Assembly: GCF_001583495.1 (NCBI RefSeq)
Contig: NZ_LQAQ01000014.1
Coordinates: forward strand, 87,847 to 151,846
Direction of reading: 5' to 3'
Length of the DNA: 64,000 nucleotides
Source: Flammeovirga sp. SJP92
Lineage (GTDB): Bacteria; Bacteroidota; Bacteroidia; Cytophagales; Flammeovirgaceae
Under the pieces are notes generated by a model, which worked only from the letters and a program-made list of their open reading frames with translations, searched no databases and was not told where the DNA came from. Position numbers and translations under genes: made by a program. Below, piece by piece: positions 52,881-62,902 of this stretch. Within the stretch, counting starts at the first letter, position 1, and every line of letters begins with the position of its first letter.

Positions 52881-54188
52881 TTATGCAGTGATCATCCCTG
52901 CCGCTACTGTTTCATTTGACTCTTCATCAATAAGAATCAAACTACCGGTAGCCCTGTTTTTAGTATAAGCATCAATCATTACTGGTTCAGAAGTTCTGAT
53001 TGTGACCTTACCAATTTCATTCATTTTAAGATCATCTGCATCGTTCAAGCTTTCCATTGTATTGATGTCTAGCTTGTCATCAATAGAAGCAACTTCAGCA
53101 CTCACTTCGTTTGAAGTATGTCTTAAAATGTATTTATTATTTGGTACTAATGCGTTTTTGTTCATCCAGCATAAAGTAGCTGTAAACTCAGTAGCACTCT
53201 TTGGCTCAGCGTCTGTTTTGGCAAGCAATTCACCTCTTGACAAATCTAAATCATCATTTAGTGTTACTACTACAGACATTGGAGGGAAAGCTTCTTCAAT
53301 CTTACCGTCCATTGTTTCGATTGTCTTGATTGTAGTTTTATCACCTGAAGGTAAAGCTACTACTTCATCTCCAACTTTGATGATACCGCCATCTACTCTA
53401 CCGCCGAATCCTTTGAAACCTTCCGCTTCAATTACTCTTTGGATTGGGAAACGACCGTTCTCTAAATCGTGATCATTGCTGATTTCTACTGATTCAAGAT
53501 TGCTTAGTAAAGCACCACCTGTATACCAAGGCGTTCTTTCCGAGTCATCCACTACGTTATCCCCTTTCAATGCTGAAATAGGAATAAAACGGATATCCTC
53601 GATACCAATCTTTGAAGACATTTCTAAGAAATCCTTCTTGATTTTATTGAATTGCTCTTCAGAGTAATCCACCAAGTCCATCTTGTTTACAGCAACAATG
53701 ATGTGCTTGATCTTCAATAAAGAAGCAATGTAAGTGTGACGTCTTGTTTGCTCAATCACACCATTACGAGCATCCACCAATACGATCGCTAAGTTCGCAG
53801 TGGAAGCACCCGTTACCATATTTCTTGTATACTGAATATGACCTGGAGTATCCGCAATGATAAACTTACGTTTTGGAGTAGCAAAGTAACGGTAAGCCAC
53901 GTCAATCGTGATACCTTGTTCTCTCTCTGCTTTCAAACCGTCTGTCAATAACGCAAGGTTTACATTTTCGTCACCTCTTGTTTTACTTGATTTTTCGATT
54001 GCTTCTAATTGATCTTCGAAGATTGACTTTGTGTCATACATCAAACGACCAATTAAAGTACTCTTACCATCATCCACACTACCCGCAGTAGTGAAACGAA
54101 GTAAGTCCATATTCATATAAGATTGATCTACTGCTGAAGCAGACTCTTCTCTTCTAATACTTGGATTGTTTAATACTGTTTCGCTCAT
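52881..54188 (-). CDS. cysN: Sulfate adenylyltransferase subunit 1 (GTPase)
   Basis: Regulatory GTPase of ATP sulfurylase; with CysD it makes adenosine phosphosulfate. It is 435 residues long. GTPase motifs are GSVDDGKSTLIGRLMYD (P-loop), EREQGITIDVAYRYF (switch I), ADTPGHIQYTRNM and VNKMDLVDY. EF-Tu-like domains follow, with FPIQRVIEAEGFKGFGGRVD and MNKNALVPNNKYILRHTSNE. The length is normal for the unfused form. Order in the operon on the minus strand is cysC, cysD, cysN, with cysN last. Confidence 0.96.
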   Translation of the reverse strand: MSETVLNNPSIRREESASAVDQSYMNMDLLRFTTAGSVDDGKSTLIGRLMYDTKSIFEDQLEAIEKSSKTRGDENVNLALLTDGLKAEREQGITIDVAYRYFATPKRKFIIADTPGHIQYTRNMVTGASTANLAIVLVDARNGVIEQTRRHTYIASLLKIKHIIVAVNKMDLVDYSEEQFNKIKKDFLEMSSKIGIEDIRFIPISALKGDNVVDDSERTPWYTGGALLSNLESVEISNDHDLENGRFPIQRVIEAEGFKGFGGRVDGGIIKVGDEVVALPSGDKTTIKTIETMDGKIEEAFPPMSVVVTLNDDLDLSRGELLAKTDAEPKSATEFTATLCWMNKNALVPNNKYILRHTSNEVSAEVASIDDKLDINTMESLNDADDLKMNEIGKVTIRTSEPVMIDAYTKNRATGSLILIDEESNETVAAGMITA

Positions 54189-54208
54189 TGTTTTAGTAGA
54201 ATAATAGT

Positions 54209-55114
54209 TTAGAAATAACCTTGTAATTTTCTTTCCTCCATTGCCGCTTCAGATCTCTTATCATCCGAACGGTTTCCTCTTTCAGTAGTTCTTGAAGAAG
54301 CTACCTCTTGGATAATTCCTGCTAAATCATCTGCATCAGACAATACAGCACCTGTACAAGTCATGTCTCCTAAAGTACGGTAACGAATCAATTTCTCTTC
54401 ATATACCTCATCTTTAAGAAGTGTATTCCATGGAGATTCTGCTAATAAAATTCCATTTCTATTTACTACATTTCTCTTATGAGCAAAGTAGATTGAAGGT
54501 AAAGCAATTTTCTCTTGAGCTATATATTGCCATACGTCCATTTCAGTCCAGTTTGAGATAGGGAAAATACGGAAGTGCTCGTAATCATTGTAACGACCAT
54601 TGTAAAGCGTCCATAATTCCGGACGTTGGTTCTTAGGGTTCCATTGTCCAAACTCATCTCTATGAGAGAAGAAACGCTCTTTTGCTCTCGCTTTTTCTTC
54701 ATCTCTACGGCCTCCACCAAAAGCTGCATCTACATTGTACTCTTCTAAAGTTTCTAAAAGAGTAATCGCCTGTAAACCGTTTCTACTTGGGTTGGTGCCA
54801 GTTTCTTCAACTGCAGTTCCTTTATCAATTGACCCTTGAACAGATCCTACGATTAGATCCAAGTCATATTCTTCTACCAGCCAATCTCTGTAATCAATGG
54901 CCTCAGGGAAGTTGTGTCCAGTGTCCACGTGAATTAACGGGAAAGGTACTTTTCCGGGCCAGAATGCTTTTCTTGCAAGGTGCAACATGACGATAGAGTC
55001 CTTGCCACCAGAGAATAGCATTGCTGGTCTTTCAAACTGAGATACTACCTCTCTAAATACATAGATAGCCTCCGACTCGAGTTGTTTTAAGTGGGTCAGT
55101 GTATAAGACTGCAT
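54209..55114 (-). CDS. cysD: Sulfate adenylyltransferase subunit 2
   Basis: Catalytic ATP-sulfurylase chain of the PAPS-reductase-like fold. The start ATG at 55114 gives MQSYTLTHLKQLESEAIYVF; the upstream ATG adds a stretch not usual for CysD. Motifs are LFSGGKDSIVMLHLARKAFW (PP-loop), HVDTGHNFPE, and AFGGGRRDEEKARAKER. The C-terminus reads SSRTTERGNRSDDKRSEAAM, as in CysD. The length of 301 is normal. It is 20 bases from cysN and 7 from cysC. Confidence 0.97.
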   Translation of the reverse strand: MQSYTLTHLKQLESEAIYVFREVVSQFERPAMLFSGGKDSIVMLHLARKAFWPGKVPFPLIHVDTGHNFPEAIDYRDWLVEEYDLDLIVGSVQGSIDKGTAVEETGTNPSRNGLQAITLLETLEEYNVDAAFGGGRRDEEKARAKERFFSHRDEFGQWNPKNQRPELWTLYNGRYNDYEHFRIFPISNWTEMDVWQYIAQEKIALPSIYFAHKRNVVNRNGILLAESPWNTLLKDEVYEEKLIRYRTLGDMTCTGAVLSDADDLAGIIQEVASSRTTERGNRSDDKRSEAAMEERKLQGYF

Positions 55115-55121
55115 TCTAAAG

Positions 55122-55736
55122 TTATTTGATGTTTGATAATTTAATGACAGGAAGAACAGCATCCAGTAGTTGCTTTAAACTCTCTTCCAAAGTTTGAGTA
55201 TGCGTTGGGATTCTTACAAATGGGTCAGCAGGAATTTCAAAAGGAGAATCCAAACCCGTAAAGTTTTTAATCTCACCAGCTAGTGCTTTTTTATAAAGCC
55301 CCTTCACATCTCTTTCCGCACACACCTCAAAAGGTGCATCTATATGTACTTGGTAAAAATCTTCTTCACCAATAATATCTCTTGCTTGAGCTCTAATTTC
55401 CTCTGTTGGGCTGATTAGAGAACAAATAGTGATCAATCCTGAACTAACAAAAAGCTTTGACACCTCAGCTGATCTTCTTACATTTTCAGTACGATCTTCC
55501 TCTGAGAAGCCTAAGTTGCTATTAATGCCTGTTCTAAGGTTGTCTCCATCTAAAAGCATGGTATTGTAACCTAAATCATGTAAAGCAAATTCTAATGCTC
55601 TAGCCAATGTACTTTTTCCAGATCCAGAAAGACCTGTCATCCAAAGTACAATACCTTTTTGTTTTAATGATTCTTGTTTTTTCTCTCTTGATAAAAGAGA
55701 ATTAAAAATCGGATGTATATTCGTTGCTTCGCTCAT
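55122..55736 (-). CDS. cysC: Adenylylsulfate kinase
   Basis: Phosphorylates APS to PAPS, the activated sulfate for reduction or sulfation. It is 204 residues long. The P-loop is WMTGLSGSGKSTLARALE, with MLLDGDNLRTGINSNLGFSE, ENVRRSAEVSKLF and GLYKKALAGEIKNFTGLDSP. The N-terminal 20 residues are slightly extended. First gene of the cysCDN operon. No PAPS reductase (cysH) is near, so PAPS may also serve sulfotransferases. A TATATTTG on the minus strand just upstream fits the -7 element. Confidence 0.96.
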   Translation of the reverse strand: MSEATNIHPIFNSLLSREKKQESLKQKGIVLWMTGLSGSGKSTLARALEFALHDLGYNTMLLDGDNLRTGINSNLGFSEEDRTENVRRSAEVSKLFVSSGLITICSLISPTEEIRAQARDIIGEEDFYQVHIDAPFEVCAERDVKGLYKKALAGEIKNFTGLDSPFEIPADPFVRIPTHTQTLEESLKQLLDAVLPVIKLSNIK

Positions 55737-56045
55737 ACGTATATTTTATTTAGTACTGCGGCAAATATACTTGAGCTTTTGAAATTTCTATCCTTAATTA
55801 TTCAATGAATTGAATAATAATATATTCAAAGAATTTAAATGGATAAGAATTCATAATATCTCAATTACCTTTGACCTAGTACCAAGAGTAAGGTTAATAA
55901 TTCTATTACCCTATATATTTAATAGACAAATATATAGTAAGCGTATTTTATTACAAACAATTCAGCAAAAAATTAACCTTCTTGCAATATTAATGATAAA
56001 AAAAGCAGTCATTTATTACGTAATTTTCATACATTAACAAAACAG
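55737..56045. other. Divergent region upstream of cysC
   Basis: 309 AT-rich bases between cysC and the GNAT-like gene. It holds the -7-like TATATTTG (55762-55769, minus). A 75-codon frame from 55810 has a basic, AT-driven composition and no family resemblance, so it is not called. No hairpin of note. Confidence 0.45.
55762..55769 (-). promoter_or_regulatory. -7 element of cysCDN
   Basis: TATATTTG on the minus strand, ending about 25 bases from the cysC ATG. Fits TAnnTTTG. No TTG at -33. Confidence 0.45.
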
Positions 56046-56885
56046 ATGATAAATCACAATAAAAACTCAAGGGAGGAAGAAGTCGAAAGTTTAAAGACCC
56101 TTTTTAATTATTTAGAAACTTCTAATATTAAATATCATATTGATCGCTATTCTGATTTATCCCCTTATATTTTCATTTCACTTGAAAGTATCAATACAAA
56201 AATTCACTTTATTAGCCCAATTCCAGAGCACAAAAAGTGGCATTCAGAACAGTTACTTAGCTCAATTAATTCTAGATTCCCAGAAAACCGTATTATTCAC
56301 CTTTGGAGAGATGTTTGGCATTCACGTCAAAATGCAGTGCTTTCAAGAATTGCTGGTTTATTGGGAGTGACTAATAGAATTTTTGCAAGAACTTTAGAGG
56401 TTAAAAGAATAGATGTTCATACTTTGAATGACTTCATAGAAGTAAACCACATCAGTGGTTCTCCCAATTCAAAAATCAAATTGGGACTCTATAAAGGTGA
56501 AAAACTAATGGCTGTGGCTTCCTTTAGTGGAAAAAGAAAAATAAATGATAGAAATGGTTTACCTCATCAATCTTATGAACTTATACGCTATTGCAATCTC
56601 AACTATCATACGGTTGTAGGCGGGTTAAGCAAGATCTTAAAACACTTCATTAAAACATATTCTCCAGATGATATCATGACCTACACTGACTCTGATTGGT
56701 CTATGGGTGAGAGCTTTATAAAATTAGGATTTGAAAAAATCGATCACACCTCTCCTATTGCATTTAATTGGAATGAAGGTCTTAACACAAGAGAAAAAAT
56801 GAATCAAACCACTGAAATTAGTTATAAAGTTTTTAACACTGGAAGCAACAAATATGTACTCAACTTAAATAGGATTAACAATTAA
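56046..56885 (+). CDS. GNAT-like protein resembling Hef-type phage-associated proteins
   Basis: 279 residues, no signal peptide. The first 100 residues include FPENRIIHLWRDVWHSRQNA, as in restriction/homing-endonuclease-like folds. The rest matches a pattern seen in homing-endonuclease-associated (Hef-like) proteins: NHISGSPNSKIKLGLYKGEK, AVASFSGKRK, SYELIRYCNLNYHTVVGGLS, TYTDSDWSMGESFIKLGFEK. That C-terminal part looks like a GNAT acyltransferase. Chromosomal, single gene. Family by pattern memory only, so the call is moderate. Confidence 0.55.
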   Translation: MINHNKNSREEEVESLKTLFNYLETSNIKYHIDRYSDLSPYIFISLESINTKIHFISPIPEHKKWHSEQLLSSINSRFPENRIIHLWRDVWHSRQNAVLSRIAGLLGVTNRIFARTLEVKRIDVHTLNDFIEVNHISGSPNSKIKLGLYKGEKLMAVASFSGKRKINDRNGLPHQSYELIRYCNLNYHTVVGGLSKILKHFIKTYSPDDIMTYTDSDWSMGESFIKLGFEKIDHTSPIAFNWNEGLNTREKMNQTTEISYKVFNTGSNKYVLNLNRINN

Positions 56886-56980
56886 AATTTAATGGATATA
56901 AAAATGTTTATTAACTTATCGTTTGATTACACCGTTTAAAGATAGAATTATCAGGATGTTCTATCTATTTAACATGTCAT

Positions 56981-59170
56981 ATGAAGAACTTTTTAGGCAT
57001 ACTTTTTATTTTCTCTCTTTTTCAATTACCAACGATAGATGCTCAAAACAAAAAAATTGAGCAATTGAAAAGCGAGTTACCAAACCTCTCTAAAGGTCAA
57101 AAATGGGATACCATGATTGACTTGATGTGGGAGTATAGAGACATAGAACCAGAAAAAACTATTACACTTGGAAACGAATTATTACAAGCAACAAAATCTG
57201 ATGTAAAGTTTAAAAATACGGCCAAGGTACTCAATCTTATGGGAGTAGCTCAACGTAATTTAGGTAACTACACTGAATCATTAGACTATTACAAACAGGC
57301 ATTACTTCAATCTGATATTTTAAATGATACTCCTCAAAAAGGATATGCTTATATCAATATTGGCAACCTCTTTTATTTTCAAGGCAATCAATACGAAGCT
57401 CTGAAAAATATGAAAGAAGCATTAATTATCAGTACTAAGGAGGAAAATAACCATATGATGGGTTATTGTTACATGAACCTAGGAGACATTCAGCTTTCTT
57501 CTGGGAAATATGATATAGCACTTGATAATTATAAAAAAGCAAGAGAAGCAAGAGTTGCTATTAATGATGCTGAAGGGATTGCTGTTGCAGATTATAGTAT
57601 TGGAAAAGCGTTTCTTGAAGGTGGAAGTCCTCATTTAGCTCGTAGTATGTTTAACAAGGCTTTGGAAGAAGCTCAGAAAACAGAATACGAATCATTACAG
57701 TATAAATGCTTTGAATATTTAGGCCTTACCTACACCTATAGCTCAAATGACAGCCTTTCATGGGCTTTAAAATATTACGATCAAGCCTATGAAGGATTTC
57801 TTCAACATCAACAGCCTTTGGGACAAGCACGCATTCTAATCAAAAAAGCTGAAGTAGAATATAGGCTCAAACATTATGATGAATGTATTTCATATGCTAC
57901 AAAAGGACTTGAAATCGCAGAAAACCTACCCGCCATTGCTGAGGCTTTACAATTTTCTGAAATTCTTGTAAAAGCTTATAAAAAGAAAGGGAAAGTTAGA
58001 AAAGAGAACAAAGCTTTAAGAAATAATATTAAGTACCTCAAGCTTTTTAATGACAGTGAAAAGTTGAGAAGAGCGCAAATGCTGGATAATTCTATTCAGC
58101 TATCCAACAAAGAAAAAGAAATTGACAAACTGTATTTTGAAAAGAAAATATCCAACGATCAAATTCAGAATCAACAGTACTTTATTACAGCCCTGATTAT
58201 TGTTTTTGTGCTTCTAGCTGTTATTGTTTATCTACTCAACTTACGTTCTAAACGTTTTAAACAATTCAGTATTCTAATCAAGGAAAAAGCCAAGGAAATC
58301 CAAAAGCAAAAAGTAATTATTGACCAGAAAGCTTTGGAGGAACATGAACTGAATGAAAGACTCCTAGAGAAAAATATTGAATTGATGGAAGCGTTGGAAC
58401 AATCTAAAAAGATGTTTGAACAGCTGGAGAAAAACGACAAATTAGCACTTCTAGGACAAATGATGGCTGTAGTAGCTCATGAAATCAACAATCCAACCAA
58501 CTTCATTTATAATAACGTTGTTCCTATTCAAGAGACATTAGCAGAGTTCCTTACGTTTTTTAATGAAATGGATAATGTTGATGAAGAAAAAATAGAGGAT
58601 TTAGAAGAATGTGGACTGTTGCTTGATGGTATACAAGATGGTGTGAAAAGGATTATGGATATTTCTGCTGAACTGAAAAATGTTGTAAAAAGTAATCATG
58701 GTCTTCCCAAGCCGTATATGGTTCATGAAAACCTTGATACTACACTTAACCTTTTGCACAAAAAATACAAGTATGATGAGATTGAGGTGGTTAAAGAATA
58801 CGATCACAAAGTAGAAGAGATTATTTGCCTTGGAGGAAAAGTTTCTCAAGTATTTATCAATTTGATTGACAATGCGTTCCAAGCCATCAAAGAACATACT
58901 CCTGAAGGTGGACGAATTATTATCAGAACAACTCTTTTAAAAGATAAAGTTGGGGTAAGCATTATTGATAATGGTGGTGGAATTAAAGATTTAGATCATT
59001 TATTCGAGACTTTCTTTACCACCAAAAAAGACGGTTTAGGCTTAGGTTTAATGATCTGTAAAGACATTATCAAACAACATAAGGGAGAAATTAATGCCTT
59101 CAACAACAAAGAGGGAGGTGCAACTTTCTCGATACAACTCCCTCTTGAATTTGATGACTCAGGCGTTTAA
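56981..59170 (+). CDS. TPR-sensor histidine kinase
   Basis: 729-residue membrane histidine kinase. A signal peptide (about 1-21) is followed by periplasmic TPR repeats to about 340 (TESLDYYKQALLQ, EALKNMKEALIIS, IALDNYKKAREAR), a transmembrane helix at about 397-418, and a coiled-coil linker (about 425-490). The kinase core has VAHEINNPTNFI (H-box, His about 502), LIDNAFQAI (N-box), IDNGGGIKDLD (G1) and FETFFTTKKDGLGLGL (F/G2). It lacks a receiver domain, so its response regulator lies elsewhere. No regulator lies adjacent. The gene on the right is convergent. Confidence 0.93.
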   Translation: MKNFLGILFIFSLFQLPTIDAQNKKIEQLKSELPNLSKGQKWDTMIDLMWEYRDIEPEKTITLGNELLQATKSDVKFKNTAKVLNLMGVAQRNLGNYTESLDYYKQALLQSDILNDTPQKGYAYINIGNLFYFQGNQYEALKNMKEALIISTKEENNHMMGYCYMNLGDIQLSSGKYDIALDNYKKAREARVAINDAEGIAVADYSIGKAFLEGGSPHLARSMFNKALEEAQKTEYESLQYKCFEYLGLTYTYSSNDSLSWALKYYDQAYEGFLQHQQPLGQARILIKKAEVEYRLKHYDECISYATKGLEIAENLPAIAEALQFSEILVKAYKKKGKVRKENKALRNNIKYLKLFNDSEKLRRAQMLDNSIQLSNKEKEIDKLYFEKKISNDQIQNQQYFITALIIVFVLLAVIVYLLNLRSKRFKQFSILIKEKAKEIQKQKVIIDQKALEEHELNERLLEKNIELMEALEQSKKMFEQLEKNDKLALLGQMMAVVAHEINNPTNFIYNNVVPIQETLAEFLTFFNEMDNVDEEKIEDLEECGLLLDGIQDGVKRIMDISAELKNVVKSNHGLPKPYMVHENLDTTLNLLHKKYKYDEIEVVKEYDHKVEEIICLGGKVSQVFINLIDNAFQAIKEHTPEGGRIIIRTTLLKDKVGVSIIDNGGGIKDLDHLFETFFTTKKDGLGLGLMICKDIIKQHKGEINAFNNKEGGATFSIQLPLEFDDSGV

Positions 59171-59195
59171 GTCCTTTTTGTATTAGTCATTCCTA

Positions 59196-59780
59196 TTAAT
59201 ATCCTAATTTCTTTTCGATAAGCTGGATTATAATATGAATTACTTTGATATGGATTTCTTGGATACGGTCAGCAAAACCAAAGTGTGGCACTCTTATTTC
59301 AACATCAGCCATATCAGCCATTTTTCCTCCATCTTTTCCAGTTAAAGCAATTACCTTAATGCCTTTTTGGTGTGCAGTATTGATGGCATTCACTATGTTT
59401 TGAGAATTCCCGCTTGTACTCAATGCAAAAAGCACATCTCCTTTTCTTCCCACTCCTTCTAAATACCTTGAGAAAACATACTCATATCCATAATCATTGC
59501 TCACACAAGATAAATGACTTGGATCTGAAATAGAAATAGCACCTATCGATGGTCTATCTTCTCTATACCTTCCCGTCAATTCCTCTGCAAAATGCATGGC
59601 ATCACAATGCGAACCTCCATTTCCACAAGAAATCACCTTCCCTTCATTTTGAAAAGAACTTACAAGAAGATCTGCTGCCGCTTCAATTGCCTTTATATTA
59701 TTAGTATCTGATAAAAAACGAGTCAACACTTGCTGTGCTTCCTGCAACTCTTCAATTACCAAGTTTGTATAATCTGACAT
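59196..59780 (-). CDS. gmhA: Phosphoheptose isomerase
   Basis: SIS-domain enzyme converting sedoheptulose 7-phosphate to D-glycero-D-manno-heptose 7-phosphate for LPS heptose. The start ATG at 59780 gives [20 protein letters not shown], 194 residues. Motifs are [42 protein letters not shown] and [20 protein letters not shown]. The pattern is strikingly like the E. coli enzyme. No other heptose gene (hldE, gmhB) is in the window. Confidence 0.95.
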   Translation of the reverse strand: MSDYTNLVIEELQEAQQVLTRFLSDTNNIKAIEAAADLLVSSFQNEGKVISCGNGGSHCDAMHFAEELTGRYREDRPSIGAISISDPSHLSCVSNDYGYEYVFSRYLEGVGRKGDVLFALSTSGNSQNIVNAINTAHQKGIKVIALTGKDGGKMADMADVEIRVPHFGFADRIQEIHIKVIHIIIQLIEKKLGY

Positions 59781-60057
59781 GTAATCTTTGTTTTTTAATG
59801 AAAAAAGCAATGTTTTTTCTTTTTCCAGTTACAATATTCTGAAAAATAATTCTAATTTTATACAATCTAAGTATCTAAGTATACAGGTAATATTAATTTA
59901 TATTTCATTTAACTAATAATTCTTTCTGAAAAACAATCATGATTTTCCCTTTGAAATTCTTAGTTGATCGTATGGATGAATATTTCATTGCGTTTAGAAA
60001 TTAGATAGAAAGTAAATTCTTCAATTCCCAATCTATTCTTTAATTATAACCTTACAA

Positions 60058-60897
60058 ATGGAAGAAATCTCTCAATATCAAGAAGTAATAACAGTTTCAA
60101 CTGTCAATTTCGTTAACCAGTATGCTTTTAAGCTACTTCAAGCTTTAGCCATTTTAATTATTGGTTTTTATATAGCCAATAAAGCTGGAAGTTTTGTTTC
60201 CACTCAGGTCAAAAAGAAATACTCTGACAACAAGGCTTTAGTAGATTTTTTAGTTTCAATCACAAAGATTATCCTAAAAGTTATCATCGTTGTTGCAGCA
60301 ATAGGCCAAGCAGGAATTGAGACAACATCGTTTATTGCAATGTTAGGTTCTGCAGGTTTAGCTATTGGTTTAGCACTTCAAGGTTCTTTGGCCAATGTAG
60401 CGGGCGGTGCCTTAATTTTAACTTTAAGACCTTTCAAAAAAGGTGAATTAATCGACGCTCAAGGTCATTTAGGGGTTGTTTCTGACATTGGATTATTTGC
60501 AACAACCATTGTTACTCCACACCGTAGACACGTATTTATTCCTAATGGGGCTTTAGCAGGTGGTGTTATTAAGAATTTTACTCGTGAAGGTTTTGTAAGA
60601 TGTGATATTCCAATTGGTATTTCATACGGTGCCAATATTCAAAAGGCAAGAGAGATATTACTTGATCTCGCAAATAACGACAAAAGAGTACTAGACAATC
60701 CTGAGAAGCCTGTAGTTTGGGTAACAAACCTTGGTGATAGCTCTGTAGATTTACAATTAAGAGTTCATGTAAGTGTAGATGACTATTGGGGCGTTCTTTT
60801 TGAAACGACTGAGGCCGCTAAAATCGCCTTTGATAATGCTGACATCGAGATTCCATTCCCTCAACGAGTGGTACACATGCAAAAATCAGAAGATTAA
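60058..60897 (+). CDS. MscS small-conductance mechanosensitive channel
   Basis: 279 residues, the minimal MscS layout: three transmembrane helices (about 25-45, 65-85, 95-128), the third being the pore helix with GSAGLAIGLALQGSLANVAGG. A beta-domain follows with RPFKKGELIDAQGHLGVVSD, TPHRRHVFIPNGALAGGVIKNF, and a C-terminal alpha/beta part. It relieves turgor on osmotic downshift. Monocistronic with its own terminator. It differs from the larger MscS relative at 10395-12176. Confidence 0.95.
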   Translation: MEEISQYQEVITVSTVNFVNQYAFKLLQALAILIIGFYIANKAGSFVSTQVKKKYSDNKALVDFLVSITKIILKVIIVVAAIGQAGIETTSFIAMLGSAGLAIGLALQGSLANVAGGALILTLRPFKKGELIDAQGHLGVVSDIGLFATTIVTPHRRHVFIPNGALAGGVIKNFTREGFVRCDIPIGISYGANIQKAREILLDLANNDKRVLDNPEKPVVWVTNLGDSSVDLQLRVHVSVDDYWGVLFETTEAAKIAFDNADIEIPFPQRVVHMQKSED

Positions 60898-60929
60898 TAG
60901 AAATTGAATCAAAAATGATATAAATAAGA

Positions 60930-60964
60930 AAGAGCATACGAATAAAAAGTATGCTCTTTTTGTT
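60930..60964 (+). terminator. Terminator of the MscS gene
   Basis: An 11-bp perfect stem, AAAGAGCATAC with GTATGCTCTTT, followed by TTTGTTTT. Begins 33 bases after the stop. Confidence 0.88.
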
Positions 60965-61045
60965 TTCTCTTCCTTTTTATTTCCCCTATCAATCCGTTGA
61001 AATCAAAATAGTAAGTAAAATCACAAAAGTGTGAGTAAAATCAAC

Positions 61046-61075
61046 TTGTGTCATTCCTATGAAATCGTAATTTTG
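61046..61075 (+). promoter_or_regulatory. pgi promoter
   Basis: TTG at 61046-61048, 19 bases, TAATTTTG at 61068-61075: an exact match to the Bacteroidota consensus. The start codon is 62 bases further on. Confidence 0.75.
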
Positions 61076-61136
61076 TGACTTGAAGCAAAAGCTTCTATTA
61101 TTTTAGAAATTAATAATACACAAAAGCAGATATAAC

Positions 61137-62783
61137 ATGTTGAAAACAGTAAACCCGACTTCAACAAACGCTTGGAAAGCACTTGAAGCTCATTATGCTG
61201 AAATGAAAGACGTACATATGAATGATTTATTCAGTGCGGATGCAGATAGAGCAGAAAAATTTTCATTGACGTTCGAAGATATTTTTGTTGATTTTTCAAA
61301 AAACATCATCGACGAGAAAACATTCAGCCTACTTCTTGACCTTGCAAAAGAAACTGGTGTAGCTGAAGGTATTCAATCAATGTTCGCTGGAGAGCATATC
61401 AACCAAACAGAAGATCGTGCTGTTTATCACGTAGCATTACGTAATCAGTCAAACGCTCCTATGTCAGTGGACGGAGAGGATGTAATGACTGAAGTGAACC
61501 ACGTAAAACGCCAAATGAAAGAATTTACAAACAAAGTAGTTTCTGGAGAGTGGAAAGGTTATACGGGTAAAGCTATTACTGATGTTGTAAATATTGGTAT
61601 TGGTGGTTCTGACTTAGGTCCTTTCATGGTCACTGAGGCTTTAAAACCATACAAGACTAACATCGATATTCACTTTGTTTCTAATGTTGACGGTACTCAT
61701 ATCTCTGAGACATTAAAAGGTTTAAATCCTGAAACAACTTTATTTATCATTGCTTCTAAGACGTTCACTACGCAAGAAACAATGACTAACGCTAACTCGG
61801 CTAGAGAGTGGTTCTTGGAAGCTGCAAAAAGCGAAAATCATATCATGATGCACTTTGTTGCTCTTTCTACAAATGAAGAAAAAGTAAGAGAGTTTGGTAT
61901 CGCACCTGAAAACATGTTCCGTTTCTGGGACTGGGTAGGTGGTCGTTACTCATTATGGTCGGCAATTGGTCTTTCTATCGCTTGTAGCATTGGATATGAT
62001 AACTTCGAGGAGTTATTAGAAGGTGCTCACGCAATGGACAACCACTTCAAATCTGCTGAATTCGGCGAAAACCTTCCTGTTATCTTAGCAGTATTAGGTA
62101 TCTGGTACAACAACTTCTTTGGCGCTGAAAGCCACGCTTTACTTCCTTACGATCAGTATATGCACCGTTTTGCGGCATATTTCCAACAAGGTGATATGGA
62201 GTCTAATGGTAAATATGTAGACAGAGCGGGTAATCCTGTAGACTACCAAACTGGTCCAATCATCTGGGGTGAGCCAGGTACAAACGGTCAGCACGCCTTC
62301 TACCAATTGATCCACCAAGGTACTAAATTGATTCCTGCGGACTTTATTGCTCCTGCAGTTTCTCAAAACCCTATCGGTGATCACCATCCTAAGTTATTAT
62401 CTAACTTCTTTGCTCAAACTGAAGCATTGATGACTGGTAAATCTGAGGAAACTGTAGTTGCTGAATTCAAAGCGGCTGGAAAATCAGACGAAGAGATTGA
62501 GAAATTAAAGACATTCAAAGTGTTTGAAGGTAACCGTCCTACAAACTCAATCTTATTCAAGAAGTTAACTCCATTTACATTGGGTGCGATGATCGCTATG
62601 TACGAGCACAAAATCTTTGTACAAGGTGTAATGTGGAACATCTTCAGTTTTGATCAATGGGGTGTAGAATTAGGTAAGCAATTAGCGAACAAAATTCTTC
62701 CTGAATTACAAAACGATGATAAAGTTGCTTCTCATGATTCATCTACGAATCAATTGATCAACAAATACAAAGAGATGAGATAA
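61137..62783 (+). CDS. pgi: Glucose-6-phosphate isomerase
   Basis: Interconverts glucose 6-phosphate and fructose 6-phosphate in glycolysis and gluconeogenesis. The 548-residue protein has [71 protein letters not shown], and [20 protein letters not shown]. The C-terminus includes [16 protein letters not shown]. The length fits the long bacterial form. It has its own promoter and terminator. GDP-mannose and heptose sugars made elsewhere in the window start from its substrates. Confidence 0.98.
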   Translation: MLKTVNPTSTNAWKALEAHYAEMKDVHMNDLFSADADRAEKFSLTFEDIFVDFSKNIIDEKTFSLLLDLAKETGVAEGIQSMFAGEHINQTEDRAVYHVALRNQSNAPMSVDGEDVMTEVNHVKRQMKEFTNKVVSGEWKGYTGKAITDVVNIGIGGSDLGPFMVTEALKPYKTNIDIHFVSNVDGTHISETLKGLNPETTLFIIASKTFTTQETMTNANSAREWFLEAAKSENHIMMHFVALSTNEEKVREFGIAPENMFRFWDWVGGRYSLWSAIGLSIACSIGYDNFEELLEGAHAMDNHFKSAEFGENLPVILAVLGIWYNNFFGAESHALLPYDQYMHRFAAYFQQGDMESNGKYVDRAGNPVDYQTGPIIWGEPGTNGQHAFYQLIHQGTKLIPADFIAPAVSQNPIGDHHPKLLSNFFAQTEALMTGKSEETVVAEFKAAGKSDEEIEKLKTFKVFEGNRPTNSILFKKLTPFTLGAMIAMYEHKIFVQGVMWNIFSFDQWGVELGKQLANKILPELQNDDKVASHDSSTNQLINKYKEMR

Positions 62784-62808
62784 TTCATCCTTTAGAAATA
62801 CATCTTTA

Positions 62809-62842
62809 AGCACCACATTATGGTAATGTGGTGCTTTTTTTA
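62809..62842 (+). terminator. Terminator of pgi
   Basis: A 13-bp perfect stem, AAGCACCACATTA with TAATGTGGTGCTT, loop TGG, then a T run. Begins 26 bases after the stop. Confidence 0.93.
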
Positions 62843-62902
62843 TGACTATTTGAACACGTTTTTTAAGAAATAGAAGAATAACAAACGAATTGTAACAAAG
62901 TA

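Noticed and set aside
55737..55775. cobA/nirB-type operator upstream of cysC
   Set aside because: ACGTA and AAGTA half-sites occur but not at the 4-base spacing, so no shared operator is claimed.
55810..56037. 75-codon plus-strand frame in the cysC upstream region
   Set aside because: AT-driven composition, no family pattern, no promoter or ribosome site, and it lies in a divergent control region.
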